Origin: Anthoceros angustus
Taxonomy: Eukaryota; Streptophyta; Anthocerotopsida; Anthocerotales; Anthocerotaceae
DNA length: 64,000 bases
Direction: 5' to 3'
Assembly (NCBI GenBank): GCA_010909165.1
Contig: MU008204.1
Location: 79,810-143,809, forward strand
Notes under the pieces: model-generated
The model's database searches: none
What the model was told of the DNA's origin: nothing
What the model saw: only the letters and a program-made list of their open reading frames with translations
Shown: positions 1 through 11,657 of the stretch, one piece after another
Numbering within the stretch: position 1 is the first letter of the stretch
Layout: the number at the start of each line of letters is the position of its first letter
Position numbers and translations under genes: made by a program

Positions 1-796
1 ACCTTTCTTGCGGAACGGGATTCCAGACAGATGAACCCATTTGCACCTCAGAAGCAAACTCGACTTGGTCGCCATTAGTGATTTGAACATAAGGTAGCCT
101 ACGGGAACCAGTTGTTGTTGTACCTGTCTACAACCAACAACGATGCCCAATGCAGCAGGATGGTTGGCACAACATCTACAAGTTGCATTCCATAGCCATT
201 CGTCCGTCCAAGCAAAATCTTAACCTGGCACCACCTCGCTGCAATTGCTCAAAATTGATGTCATTCTCAACCAATCTGCCATCTGTCGGGAAGGTGATGG
301 AGTGAGAAAGTGTTCAAAGACGGGGAGCGACACGAGAATTGCAGAAAAAGCCTTCCAACCCGATCCAGGATCTCTCTTCTTATCTTCACCAAAATGGTGC
401 TCCCACCCTGACGTTGGCGACACGCTAGCGCGGGCAGGGAAATCATCAAACTGCTCCCGATTCGGCGAGCGACCGGACACTCTAACAACGAAGGAAGCAG
501 CAGGGCAGGCGAGTCAGAAAAGAGGGGCAAGGAATTGCGGAGCAGGGCAAGAGCCCGGCTCCTGAATCGTGGAGTGAGACACAATCCAGAGAGAGCGCGA
601 GAAAGAATCCATGGCGGAAGAGCGGAAGCTCAAAGATTCCAGGAAGCTGCTGCCGCAGCAGCGCGGCAGAGCAGGCACAGACATAGAGGCGAGGTTCCGG
701 ATCGAAGAAGAGGATCGAAGAAGGCGGAGGGAGCAGACAGATGAGAGAGCGACGAGAAGAAACACCCAGAAGTTCCACGCAATTGTGCAGCAGAGG

Positions 797-842
797 CAGG
801 GGCAGGGGCAGGGGCAGCGGCAGCGGCAGAGGCAGAGGCAGG
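797..842. repeat. GGCAGG/GGCAGC hexamer-like simple repeat
   Basis: A run of GGCAGG, then GGCAGC, then GGCAGA units in tandem. It lies in a purine-rich tract that continues to about 1500. No coding function is supported. Confidence 0.7.
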
Positions 843-1590
843 TGATGAGAGAGGTGCGGGAAACAGGTGTCCGCCACCGGCATTCGCAGCTGCTGACCGC
901 TACGTGATGCGGCAGCGGGAGCTCAGCGGGTGCAGCAAGACGACGAGAGAGTGAGGCACTGCAAATTGGCGCATCCGGCAAGAAGGAGTGACGAGGAGAG
1001 AGAGAATGCTGGAAGCTGGGCTCTGCCGGGGCCGGGGCCAGAACCCGGCACAGCAGCCTAGGCTGGTCTTGGAGGAACAAGAAGGGGAAGCGGGAGGGGA
1101 CGAAGCGGAAGCAGAATGTGGATGGGAAGGATGTGTCTGTAGGCGGCATATCAACACACAGAAAAGCCGCTGGAGCTGCTTCGGGTGGCAGAGCCACAAT
1201 CCTAGGCTGAAAACCAGGTCCCCCCGGTTCTGGGGCCGGCACCGGCCCCGGCTCCGGCGCATGGGCGGGAGCATGCCGGGCAGGAACAGGGGAGAGGAGA
1301 CCGGTCAAGCCTCCAGGCTTCTCATCAAGTTGGCTGCCGAGATGCCACCAGGCAGGAAAGCAGCGGAAGCTTCCCTCTGTCCCAGCCCCAGCAAGGAAAA
1401 AACAGGAAAGGAAGGAAAAAAGAAAATATCAGGGAAGGAAGAAGAGGAAGAAGAAGCAGCCGGGCCCTGCCTGCCGCTGCACGACCGCAGCGGCTGACAG
1501 TTGCCACCTGCGAAAGCAGAACGTTGCTCCTCCGCCTTCCTCCTCCCGCAAAGTTCAAACGGGCCAACGGAAACGCGAGCACGACGAAGC

Positions 1591-1642
1591 CTGCCCCCTG
1601 CAGCCTGCAGGTTCTGCAACCTGCAACCTGCAACCTGCAGCG
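1591..1642. repeat. CCTGCA-rich simple repeat
   Basis: Tandem CCTGCAG and CCTGCAA units in head-to-tail order, an imperfect 7-8 bp repeat. Non-coding as far as can be seen. Confidence 0.6.
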
Positions 1643-3052
1643 GCAGACCAGATCACACCAGCATCGATCATTCATCACACGAAGAGAGAGGGAAGCGAGA
1701 GAAATGGGGCGGACGCGTTCCTCCGTGTAAACTTTACGGAAGCTTGCGTTGGAAGCCGGTGCGTGCGTGCATTGAGCATTGAGAGAGCTTGCTCTCAGAG
1801 AAGTATATCTGATGTGGAGTCCGTCGGCTGGCTGTTCCGGCGATTCGAACCGGTGATTTCAGGTTCCTAGAGTTAACTGGCTTAACCAAGGTATCATGTC
1901 CTGAACGGCTCCCCAGACCGTTGCGCCTTTGCGGGCACCGGCAGCAAGGAGCTCGTCACCCGGGAGGTGGAGCGGGCGGGAGCGTGCGGCGTGCGGGCCG
2001 CGAATCCCAGCGAGGCTGGCTCTAACTGCGTTGCACACATTACGAGATATGTATGAAAATGACATGGGCGACCGGGCGGCCCGTTTTCGAGACACGGGGA
2101 GGGGAGCGGAGCGGAGCGGGAGAGGGAGAGGGAAGAAACGCTACAGTTACAGAGTTTTATGGTTTTATGTAGGGAATTGGGGAGACGAGCGGAATGTAAT
2201 AAGGGCATATTGAAATGGGAGATTTGGGCCCGGGCTACCTCGCGATGTGATCATGGCCGCCCATTTATGACTATGTTAACTGCCGATCGGCGGGGCGGAT
2301 CCGGGGGGATCATTCTCACAGCCCCGCAGTTATGGCTTGCTTATTAGCAGCTGCAGCTAACCTGCCTTGGCGCTCAACCGAATCTTTGTTCTTGGCCAGC
2401 AAACTCGATTCTGTAGGTACTGAAAAGTGTTGTAAAGTTATGTATTGTACGTGGGGATGTGCGGTTAGTGGGTAGGGTAGGGACATGGGAGAAGGGGATG
2501 GAGAAGTATTGAAAAACGGGGAGGAAAGCAAAATGCCTTGTGCCCTCCTGGGTTACTCCAGATCAAAATCCCGCTGTGGGACTTCGATGTAGACTTACAA
2601 ATATTTGTAAAGTCCCCGAATTCACTAAAAAAATGCCTTGTGCCAATCATGCAAGCCAAGGAGGGCGACCGCCCTTCCCAACATGGCGATAAAAGCCCGG
2701 GGCTCGGCAGGCGCGCATGCTGCGCAGCACATGCGGGCTGCACTGCCCTTGTTCTCGCCTCGAGCGTTGCCTGCCCTTTCGCGAGATTCTCACCACGGGC
2801 ACCTCTCCCACCAAGGGCCGTCTGTGGGTTGTGTGTCTGCCATGCACGTTGGTTGGAAAAAGGAGATAAGTGTGGGAGGGGAATAAAATGGTGCAAAGGC
2901 CTCGAGGGGAGGAGCGCTTGCGGCTTGCCCTGTTTGCCCTAACAAGACTCCAGAAAGAAAGAGTTGTTGATCTAATAGGATTGATAGGAAGCAGGCCAAG
3001 GCTGGATGGTGAGGAGTCGAGGTGGGAGAAGGAGGGGTGGCCCATGTGCGCC

Positions 3053-3053
<1 letters not shown>

Positions 3054-3120
<67 letters not shown>
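3054..3120. repeat. (CAACAG)n microsatellite
   Basis: About eleven uninterrupted CAACAG units (67 bases), followed by degenerate CAG-rich sequence. The plus strand could encode polyglutamine in one frame, but the flanks show no recognisable protein, so I treat it as a microsatellite. Confidence 0.85.
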
Positions 3121-3517
3121 CACAGCCAACAGCAGCAGACGCGACCTGCGAGCGGTATTTGCAGGCCAGGCCCACATGTGACATGAATGACATGATGCTG
3201 TTGCAACCACCAGCGGCCTTAACTCTTCTGGTTGACCGTGGTGTTGGGGTCAAACGGTGATGGCATCCACACTTCACCGCACGATGCTGGAGGCTGGATA
3301 TGCAATCGAGTCGTGACCAGGACGCCAGTTGCATGCGACTGGTGCCCACTTCCCGCTGCCTGCACATCACCTATATTTTGCATTTCCATGCATCCGGGCT
3401 TGTGGGCTCCTTGCGAGCTCCGACGTGCCTGTTTGGATATACACAGCCAAATTTGGGTCGGCGCCCACCTTCTGTCTCCAACCTCCATGTGAAATCCTGC
3501 AACCCGGCCCACTCCAT

Positions 3518-3597
3518 CCCGGCCTGCCTTGCCCTGCCCTGCCCTTCCCTGCCCTGCCTGCCTGTTGCCGGGCTGCCCTGCACTGCACTGCACTCCA
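3518..3597. repeat. CCTGC-type pentamer repeat
   Basis: Clustered CCTGC and CCCTG pentamers followed by three tandem TGCAC units. Low-complexity, no coding support. Confidence 0.6.
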
Positions 3598-4520
3598 GTC
3601 TCTGCGCCACCTGGCTTCCTGTCCGCAGCATTATTCAATCGGCCTCGGCAAAGCTTCCCGTCCTCGGGAACCCACAACCATGTGTTGGGTTCTGTGTGAC
3701 CCACGCCGGGACACACGGCAGGGTGTGTCAAGATTCAAAACAACGTCTCACCTGTAAGAAAAACAAGGAAGGAGAAGCAGATTACAGCCTGACCTCACGG
3801 CCATGTCGAGACTTGTCCGTTTGGAGACGTGAGTCATGTCGTCATCCTCACCGGATTACATCACACAGCTGTGCGAGAGGGCCCCCTGCGCACGGTCACA
3901 CGACCCCACCACACCTCTGCTGGTCAAAGGCTGGGTGCGCTGGCGTCCCTTCGCTTGCCAGGCCTGGAAATGGACAAAAGCGGATGCCGATGTGCAGCCT
4001 GCAGCACATACTTTACATAAACTAGCATAGACTGGGCCTCGACAGAGCTGGCGAGAGGGGCCGAACCTGGAACATCTTCTCCTCTCTCACCCAGGACCCT
4101 CCAGCCTCCACCACACGCTCTGCATGATGTTGCGCACGCATCCATTCTGTGCCTTGCCACCGCTTTAACATGCATACCACTTGTACTTGCTGGCCGAAAG
4201 GCTGGGCCAAGGCCCAAGGGACAGCACCGGGTCAGACATCAGCATTAGAATGCCTTTAGTTTTTTCTCTCTGTCTTCCGGAGCATCTGCAATGTGGTGCG
4301 TGGTCAAATGTCCATTGGATCACGCTACGAATAATGAGCCACATTCGCTCACCTCCCCGAACAACCCTCACATGGATGGAGACGGGGATGTGGATAATTC
4401 TGTGCCCTCCTTAAATGGCAGGAGGCTACAATTACAGGCCATCTCTGAAGGTGCCACCTGTGGTGTTTCTGAATGATAGGTACAATGACGTCTATCTTAC
4501 AGGTGAGTCGCGGATGGGGA

Positions 4521-7500
4521 CTAGAGCTTGCTCTCGAACTTGTCCAGGTTCTTAATTCTCCGCAATCCATTCAGTATAAACGCGGCGAACACACCTGGAA
4601 AGTAGAAGAGAGGACGTCATCGCTATGCTGGATACACTCCGTCCCCCGAGCCAGAATGAGACAGGCAAGTATCGAGGGTGACATGACACGTACCTGCTCC
4701 ATGGAAGGAAACGTTTGCATAGACAGGGAAGCCTTGAGTGAGAAGTGTTACTCCCACATTCACCAGGCTTGCAGCAGCCACAGTCTGTAACGTGGCCATT
4801 TGGAGAATTGAAGCCCGTCGTGCTGCCCTTTCGGCCTGCACTTGCCACACCCCAAATTATTCACCCACACCGGCAGTCAACAGATGCGAAGCATCGAAAG
4901 GGACAGCTGAGGAATTCCATGCCTCCAGGACGCGGACACGAAGTTTCACATCTCCCATCTCCAGCTGTCTGACAAAGTCTTCTATGCGCTGTACTCGTAT
5001 GGGCATACTGACAGCCGCATCCCTTGCCTACAACAGATGCCAATACCACATGAATCCTCCTTCACAACAGCTATCATATTTATTTCAGCCGATACAAAGA
5101 AGACAGGAGGCTCAAGGAGATTACATCATTAGCTTGGCGCTGTAGCTCCTGTACAACGTACTGAGGACTTCTCTGGGCGTCCCGTACATCAAGAAGCTCC
5201 TGCTCAATTGGGAGACAACGAGTGAACAGCAGCTCACCCAATGAAATACATTCGAGCAACCACAACGGACGTACCGAGAGAAGATGGCAGAGGAGCAGAC
5301 CTGTGCATAAGGAGCCGCGACTTTTGCGAAAGAAAAATCTGGATTGAGAATGTAGCTGATTCCTGCGACAGAAAACACGCCTGTCAGAGTCACTCCTCCC
5401 GACCATGTCCACAACCATCGGCGAGACCAGCAAGAAGCAGATCGAAGAAGACCTTCAAGCGTTGAGAAAGCACGTAGGACAAATGTAAACGTTGCTGGAA
5501 AGCGGAAAGGTTGGTCCAGGGCAATCGCAAACAAATCCTGCAGCGAGCAAATCCAGATTAAGGTTTCAGAGCAAGATATGCCTCAAATCGCATTGCACCA
5601 ATTTGTTAGCCACGGACAACTCGTGAAACCGTGAATGCAGGTGCATTTGCATAGCATCAGCAGGAGGAGTATGTCTTACTTCGCCGATGGCTGAGAACGT
5701 TGTGGCTTCATCTGGCCTCTGATCCATGAGGTTGTCCAGAAAGAACTGTACAGTTTTCCTAACCTGGAAGAACTACCAGCCTTAGTGCGCAAGGACAATG
5801 CCTCCAAGATTGGCAAACATCCCACACACCAAACACACATTGCAACTTACCGAGGCAAGGTCACCTGTTGGTACCAAAGCCCCCAAGTCTATAAGCGCTT
5901 TGATAACCTGAAAATGTTCAGAATCAAATTCTGAGTTGCAAACTAGGATTACTCCCTTTAAAAACACTTAAAATCTCTCATCCCAGATCAAGGTGTCTGG
6001 CCGAAACAAGTCTGGTGTTCACACCAACCTTCTTTGCATCCTTCTCGTACACAGCGTAAAACATTTCAAGAAGTTTCTCTCTTGTGAATGATTTGATTTC
6101 ACCCATCATTCCGAAGTCATAATAAATGAGCGAGCCATCTTTGTCGACAGCCAGGTTTCCTGGATGTGGATCAGCATGAAAAAATCCTGTTTTTAGAATC
6201 TGCACCAGTGATTCCTATGTCAGTGGTGACCTCATAACTCATACAACGACCAAACCAGGAATGGCCCAAAACTTGCTACCGTCTACCTGCCAAGTTGCTC
6301 TCAGTTAGAAATGCCAACTTGAGTGAACGGTTTCTCACCTGAATTAAATAAGCCTCAATAGCTAGACTTGCGATTAGATTGCGATCGAGTTGCCCCATAT
6401 CAAGCCGGTCGACTTCATTGATCTTAATTCCTGATTACGCACAAGGATATGTCACCGTTCTTGAACCCCTATTGAGGCAAAACATGAAACATGTAAAGAA
6501 CAGATTCAAGGCTCACCTGGAAGATATTCCAGTGTCAGCACCTTTCGAGAGACATAATCCCAGTAGATTTTCTGCAGAGGGATGAAGTATAGTATGAATA
6601 AACCTGCAACATGTGGGACTTTCAATATGCAAATACAAATCGAGAGGCAGTTGCTGGGATTTACCGGCACACGAACCCACTTCCTGTTCCTGAAGTCTCT
6701 TCTGAACCTATCAGCATTCCGTCCTTCATTGATGTAGTCTATCTCTTGATACAAAATTCTGCACGTTGGACAGTTGTGAGTCCATGTTCTCTTGACAAAT
6801 CAGGACAAAGACAACTCCACCCCATAACAAATATTGAAGCACTGTGAACGTACGTCGCACACTCTTCATAAATGCCAACCCAGTCTCTTGAAGGGCCCCC
6901 AAGTGTCTCACTGCGCTGAAAGTATTCTGCAATGATCTTCATGTTGCCTGCATGATTTGAAAACGTGTTCTCAGTGAACATTGTGGGCAAGCAAGGCCGA
7001 GACTAAGAACAGGACAGAACCGAAAGCACGGTCAGTACTTAGATCAATATCGAACAGCTCTTTCAACCCCGGTCTCTGAACTTTCACCACAACACGCTCT
7101 CCATTAGGTAGTAGAGCCCTGTGCACCTGGCATGACGACCAGTATCATGCCGTCAGAATTACATGAAGAAGCGGCACCTGAAGCATACAGCCTTCACTAC
7201 AGAGGAGGCAATTAGAAAAGTGTCAAATGGCACCTGTCCAAGACTGGCAGCGGCTATAGGCCTCCTTTCAAAGTCAGCAAACAACTCGTTCATAGGTTGT
7301 CCAAGCTCCTTCTCAATCAAAGCAATAGATTTTTCTGCGGTGAATGCAGGAACACGGTCCTGTGAGGCACCCACAGCAATGTGTAAAACTTCTTGGAGCA
7401 CAAAATAATGGCAGACACAAAAAGATACAAACCCAAGTCCAATCACACGCAGTAGCTTAGAGAAGGAGCCAAACAGAAGGACATTCTCAAACCTGAAGCT

Positions 7501-9989
7501 TTGCAAGTTCCTCCACATACTCTGCTGGGAACAGATCAGAGCGTGTCGATGACAGCTGCCCAAGTTTTATAAATGTAGGACCTAGCTGCAAAATGGTCTC
7601 TCGGACCCATTCGGCAGTGCGTCTCCTCCGTGCTTTCTGAAAATGCATACGCAGGTCAAGGTGATGAGTAAGCCAACGGAACGAGGGCCGTTCACATTCT
7701 CTGTCCGAAGAAGCATTTGCGTTTTGCTAACAGGTCATCTTCATTGCCGCCAGCTTCTAGACCTGCAGTAAACCAACCTGCTTTTCCTCGCTGAACCCAC
7801 CAACGTAGGACCACTTTGCATCGATGAAAAACAACCGACTTCTGAGAGTGAGAACAAAGCTCCACACATCAATCGACCTTTGGGCACTGCTGTAGTTATC
7901 CTTAGCCCAGCTAAAACCTTCATCTGATGGTAAGACCTTCAACTCATTTTCATCCCACTCTTCCACTGTCAGTGGCAGTGGCCGTAGTTTGCTACCAAGT
8001 CCATCCCTGGGCGCAACTATTGCACCAGACCCACCGTTGCCTACTCCGCCACCAATATTTGCGGTACTATTTCCCTCAACCTTGTCAGTCCGATTGCGTA
8101 ACCATTTTAGGGAGTTGCTTGTGCCTGATGCAAATCCGTTCTTTTGCACCACTATAGCCGCAGAGGCACCACTTCCACCACTTCTGACCACCACCTTCCC
8201 TGGAACAGTCAACAAACACGGCTTGCCCGTTGAGATAACAAGAGATGAGGTTAAAGAGTGCAGACTACGAGAGGCTAGGATAGGGAGTGTACGAAGTTAT
8301 GCCGACTTGTAGGGAAAAAGCTCCCGCGGACGTACACAAGAAGGGCTTACCGTTGGCGTTGGCGGGTGCAGAGCTGGAAACATTCCCTTTCTGTGCTTCT
8401 TCGATCGGAACCATGCTCGTGCTAAATCCACCGATGCTGTTCCTTCTACTAGGTCCCTTCCATTGCTGGAAGAAGCAGATGATGCCGCATTTCTTGCTGA
8501 GCCATCCTGCTTCTCGTCCTCGAATGGTAGGCATCCCTTGCCTTACTCTGCCAACCTCTATAATCCCAGAAATCTTCCCACCGTGAAGAAATTCACTGTT
8601 GAATCGTGAAATTTGGTGATTCTTACACCCGTCTATCATGTCAGGCCGCGAGCATTGCACAAGATAAGCTGCAGGAGGTGCCATTGCCGAAGAAAATATC
8701 AAGCAGACGGCCAGCTGGTTCTGCGGATCACACTTCAAGGGCACCTGTACCCAACAAATCAACCAACATCTCCTGTCAGATTGATCAGCAAAGGTCATCT
8801 GAATTGCTCCACTGCCCAGGGAATTAACCACTGTCGGCTTCCCAATCATATATATGACTAAGGACAGGCCGAACAACTCACCGAGAAGGTGCACAAATTC
8901 CTGGTCCCTTCTGCACTGCGTCTCCTCCGTGCTTTCTGAAAATGCATACGCAGGTCAAGGTGATGAGTAAGCCAACGGAACGAGGGCCGTTCACATTCTC
9001 TGTCCGAAGAAGCATTTGCGTTTTGCTAACAGGTCATCTTCATTGCCGCCAGCTTCTAGACCTGCAGTAAACCAACCTGCTTTTCCTCGCTGAACCCACC
9101 AACGTAGGACCACTTTGCATCGATGAAAAACAACCGACTTCTGAGAGTGAGAACAAAGCTCCACACATCAATCGACCTTTGGGCACTGCTGTAGTTATCC
9201 TTAGCCCAGCTAAAACCTTCATCTGATGGTAAGACCTTCAACTCATTTTCATCCCACTCTTCCACTGTCAGTGGCAGTGGCCGTAGTTTGCTACCAAGTC
9301 CATCCCTGGGCGCAACTATTGCACCAGACCCACCGTTGCCTACTCCGCCACCAATATTTGCGGTACTATTTCCCTCAACCTTGTCAGTCCCGATTGCGTA
9401 ACCATTTTTAGGGGAGTTGCTTGTGCCTGATGCAAATCCGTTCTTTTGCACCACTATAGCCGCAGAGGCACCACTTCCACCACTTCTGACCACCACCTTC
9501 CCTGGAACAGTCAACAAACACGGCTTGCCCGTTGAGATAACAAGAGATGAGGTTAAAGAGTGCAGACTACGAGAGGCTAGGATAGGGAGTGTACGAAGTT
9601 ATGCCGACTTGTAGGGAAAAAGCTCCCGCGGACGTACACAAGAAGGGCTTACCGTTGGCGTTGGCGGGTGCAGAGCTGGAAACATTCCCTTTCTGTGCTT
9701 CTTCGATCGGAACCATGCTCGTGCTAAATCCACCGATGCTGTTCCTTCTACTAGGTCCCTTCCCATTGCTGGAAGAAGCAGATGATGCCGCATTTCTTGC
9801 TGAGCCATCCCTGCTTCTCGTCCTCGAATGGTAGGCATCCCCTTGCCTTACTCTGCCAACCTCTATAATCCCAGAAATCTTCCCACCGTGAAGAAATTCA
9901 CTGTTGAATCGTGAAATTTGGTGATTCTTACACCCGTCTATCATGTCAGGCCGCGAGCATTGCACAAGATAAGCTGCAGGAGGTGCCAT
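4521..9989 (-). CDS. ABC1K3: ABC1K3-like chloroplast atypical kinase (ABC1/AarF/UbiB family)
   Basis: Plastid ABC1 kinase; the Arabidopsis relative acts at plastoglobules in prenyl-lipid metabolism. Using the outer copies of exons 1-2, the minus-strand exons are 9653-9989, 9077-9501, 7493-7636, 7234-7359, 7039-7126, 6854-6947, 6665-6758, 6517-6571, 6339-6430, 6029-6199, 5851-5907, 5680-5763, 5453-5537, 5301-5362, 5125-5199, 4923-5027, 4694-4835 and 4521-4594: 2310 nt, 769 aa, all phases consistent. Family motifs: KLGQ near residue 280, AAAS in place of a P-loop near 338-341, EIDYINEG near 410, HADPHPGN at 493-500, DFG at 513, plus the plastid-clade C-terminus ([15 protein letters not shown]). 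The first ~120 residues are low complexity, a likely transit peptide. Intron 16 appears to use a GC-AG pair. Exons 1-2 occur twice, so which promoter and first exons are used is unknown. ABC1K3 rather than ABC1K1 is my reading of the C-terminus, from memory. Confidence 0.88.
7618..8917. repeat. Tandem duplication of ABC1K3 5' region, inner unit
   Basis: This 1300-bp unit is repeated head-to-tail at 8918-10223. It starts 19 bases inside exon 3 of the ABC1K3-like gene and ends upstream of exon 1. The differences I found between the two units are homopolymer length changes. Confidence 0.9.
7778..8684 (-). pseudogene. Inner duplicate of ABC1K3-like exons 1 and 2
   Basis: Exon 1 (8351-8684) and exon 2 (7778-8199) of the ABC1K3-like gene recur here with the same splice sites (donor at the ANG codon, acceptor TTCCAG). 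Each exon is exactly three single bases shorter than in the outer copy (334 v 337, 422 v 425 nt). The losses are in homopolymers (CCC, CCCC, TTTTT, GGGG), so the frame is scrambled locally and then restored. This copy lies nearer exon 3 and would be the more direct splice partner. It may therefore be the functional one if the base losses are sequencing errors, or an assembly duplicate. Confidence 0.75.
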
Positions 9990-10223
9990 TGCCGAAGAAA
10001 ATATCAAGCAGACGGCCAGCTGGTTCTGCGGATCACACTTCAAGGGCACCTGTACCCAACAAATCAACCAACATCTCCCTGTCAGATTGATCAGCAAAGG
10101 TCATCTGAATTGCTCCACTGCCCAGGGAATTAACCACTGTCGGCTTCCCAATCATATATATGACTAAGGACAGGCCGAACAACTCACCGAGAAGGTGCAC
10201 AAATTCCTGGTCCCTTCTGCACT
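8918..10223. repeat. Tandem duplication of ABC1K3 5' region, outer unit
   Basis: Second unit of the head-to-tail duplication; carries exons 1 and 2 in open frame and the first bases of exon 3 (8918-8936), after which it runs into the end of the inner unit. The truncated exon 3 could not produce an intact transcript without skipping or using inner exons. Confidence 0.9.
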
Positions 10224-10749
10224 GAACGTGTCACGGAAAGTGAGATATGATTTCCTGACAGCTCGCCATTCACCGGTTACAAGGAGAGTTGGAGCAACAA
10301 GGAATTGGCGCGCGGCGGGTGCCGTCGATGGCCGCCGTTCAAGCTTGACAGTCACGTGACAGTTTCGACACTCATGCTCTCGTGCAACAGTGGTGAAGCA
10401 TCAGTCCAACGGTGGTGGAGAGCAAATTTAGCACACAATCGACGTGGGAAAGAGCGAGCTGCGCGAATACGGCACGCAAGCCACAGAATCGCCTCGCCAT
10501 TTCCACCACTCATCTTCGCGATACCCCTTCTTAGCACCCCACGTCCGTGGCGAAGGTAAATCAAACTTCGACCTTCAAGTCGACTCAATTTATTTGATTA
10601 TGGACACAATGCTCCAGGGCTGGTAAGGCTGGTTTTGGTCGGGATCACACACACGCCACTCGGAGCTACTTTGTTTAGCTAAACCACATATGCTCCACGG
10701 GTTTGTTTACCGCTACAGCAGCTACAAAACCTCCTCCTTCACATTCCCA

Positions 10750-10850
10750 GCAGGCCTACCATAATAGATTAATCACCTACAATAGTATATATCTCACCTA
10801 TATTGGTAGGTCTCTTACCTATGATGGTAGGTAAGCCCCCTACCGATATA
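10750..10850. repeat. Cluster of inverted TACCTA/TAGGTA motifs
   Basis: Several partly palindromic copies of CCTACCA…, CACCTA… and GGTAGG… alternate over about 100 bases; the same cluster recurs near 12530-12625, and a related pair (CCTACTGG-CGTAGG, CCTACTGT-CGTAGG) near 13762-13800. On the minus strand these would encode a repeated PTxVGK-like peptide, so they may be coding repeats rather than regulatory sites. Confidence 0.5.
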
Positions 10851-10989
10851 GACACCCTTTTCCTCATCCTTTCGGAGTGAGCTCTCCTTCTACAGGGGCT
10901 CTCCCAGCTCCGCTTGCTCTTCCTTGTTGTGTTGCCTCCTCATCCTTTGTTTCCTCGGAGTCCATGTCACTGGTGGCCTCATTGAAGTC

Positions 10990-11590
10990 TAAGGCCCCTA
11001 ACTTGATTTCATAAAGGCCTCCCTGCCATCATCATGTGGCCTAGCGTTCTCCTCCTGGCAAGATGCAGTAGCTCATTGTTCGCCTTAAGTATCTTGTTGT
11101 GAAGATGGGCCACTAGGCATTGATGTGCCAACTCCACTTCGTCATGATCCTCTGGACACACTCCTTGTTCGCACTTGCTCTTGTAGGCATTTCGCTCCGG
11201 GGTCGGCTCTCCCACCCTCACATGGAGAGCTGTGTTTTCCACTCTCATTTCGTAGTTGGTGGATCAACTTCGCCTGTAGAGCATAATCAGCTCGAAACCA
11301 TTTCTTCCTCACCACCAACATTCGATGCATGGCTGCCTTGTGGCGGTCCTCCGCTTCCGCTCTCTTCTTCTCCAACTCCGCTAACTTCTCTAGGAGGCCT
11401 TCATCCTCCTGCTGCCGAGCCTCCTGCTCCATCTCCAATCCATAGATCAAATGTGCCTGTTCCTCCATCTCAGCCTCTTTTGCCTCCAAACTCAGGCGGG
11501 TTTCTCCTATCTCCCTTTCCAAGTCACAGATTCTCACAGGTTGGGTTGCCATGACTTTCTCATGCACCTCAACGCGCTCTTGTGCCATCC
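10990..11590 (-). pseudogene. Partial duplicate of the coiled-coil reading frame
   Basis: Encodes about 148 residues rich in E, K, Q and A with heptad-like spacing (for example LEREIGETRLSLEAKEAEME), ending in a basic segment. It is the unit-1 copy of the 3' half of the frame at 12.7-14.1 kb, left without its N-terminal half by the tandem duplication. No known family recognised; the coiled coil is the only interpretable property. Confidence 0.5.
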
Positions 11591-11657
11591 TTGCCCGCTG
11601 TTGGGCCTTCTCTTGGCGTCTTCCCTTTGTTCACCAGCAGCATGATTAACCCCCGCC

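Larger units (their letters stand above)
1..4400. other. Leftmost 4.4 kb without a recognisable gene
   Basis: No reading frame here matches a family I recognise. The first ~100 bases on the minus strand read openly after a plausible acceptor (…GGTTGTAG) and could be an exon of a gene running off the left edge; two frames are open there, so this is not decidable. The remainder is GC-rich with purine-rich and trinucleotide-biased stretches that create many spurious open frames on both strands. It may contain promoter or UTR sequence of a neighbour outside the window. Confidence 0.4.
9878..11657. repeat. 1.8-kb tandem duplication, unit 1
   Basis: Begins inside ABC1K3-like exon 1 and extends upstream through the putative promoter into a coiled-coil reading frame. 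It is repeated at 11658-13393. Because it overlaps the 1.3-kb duplication, part of exon 1 exists three times in the window (8.6, 9.9 and 11.7 kb). Confidence 0.88.

Noticed and set aside
1820-1905. tRNA-like sequence on the minus strand (GGTTCGAATC loop, GGTTAAGCC)
   Set aside because: The T-arm and anticodon stems do not pair over five bases and no acceptor stem closes; a chance or badly decayed tRNA at best.
3006-3260. Polyglutamine protein from the CAACAG repeat
   Set aside because: Outside the repeat there is no recognisable sequence, and other frames through the repeat are equally open.
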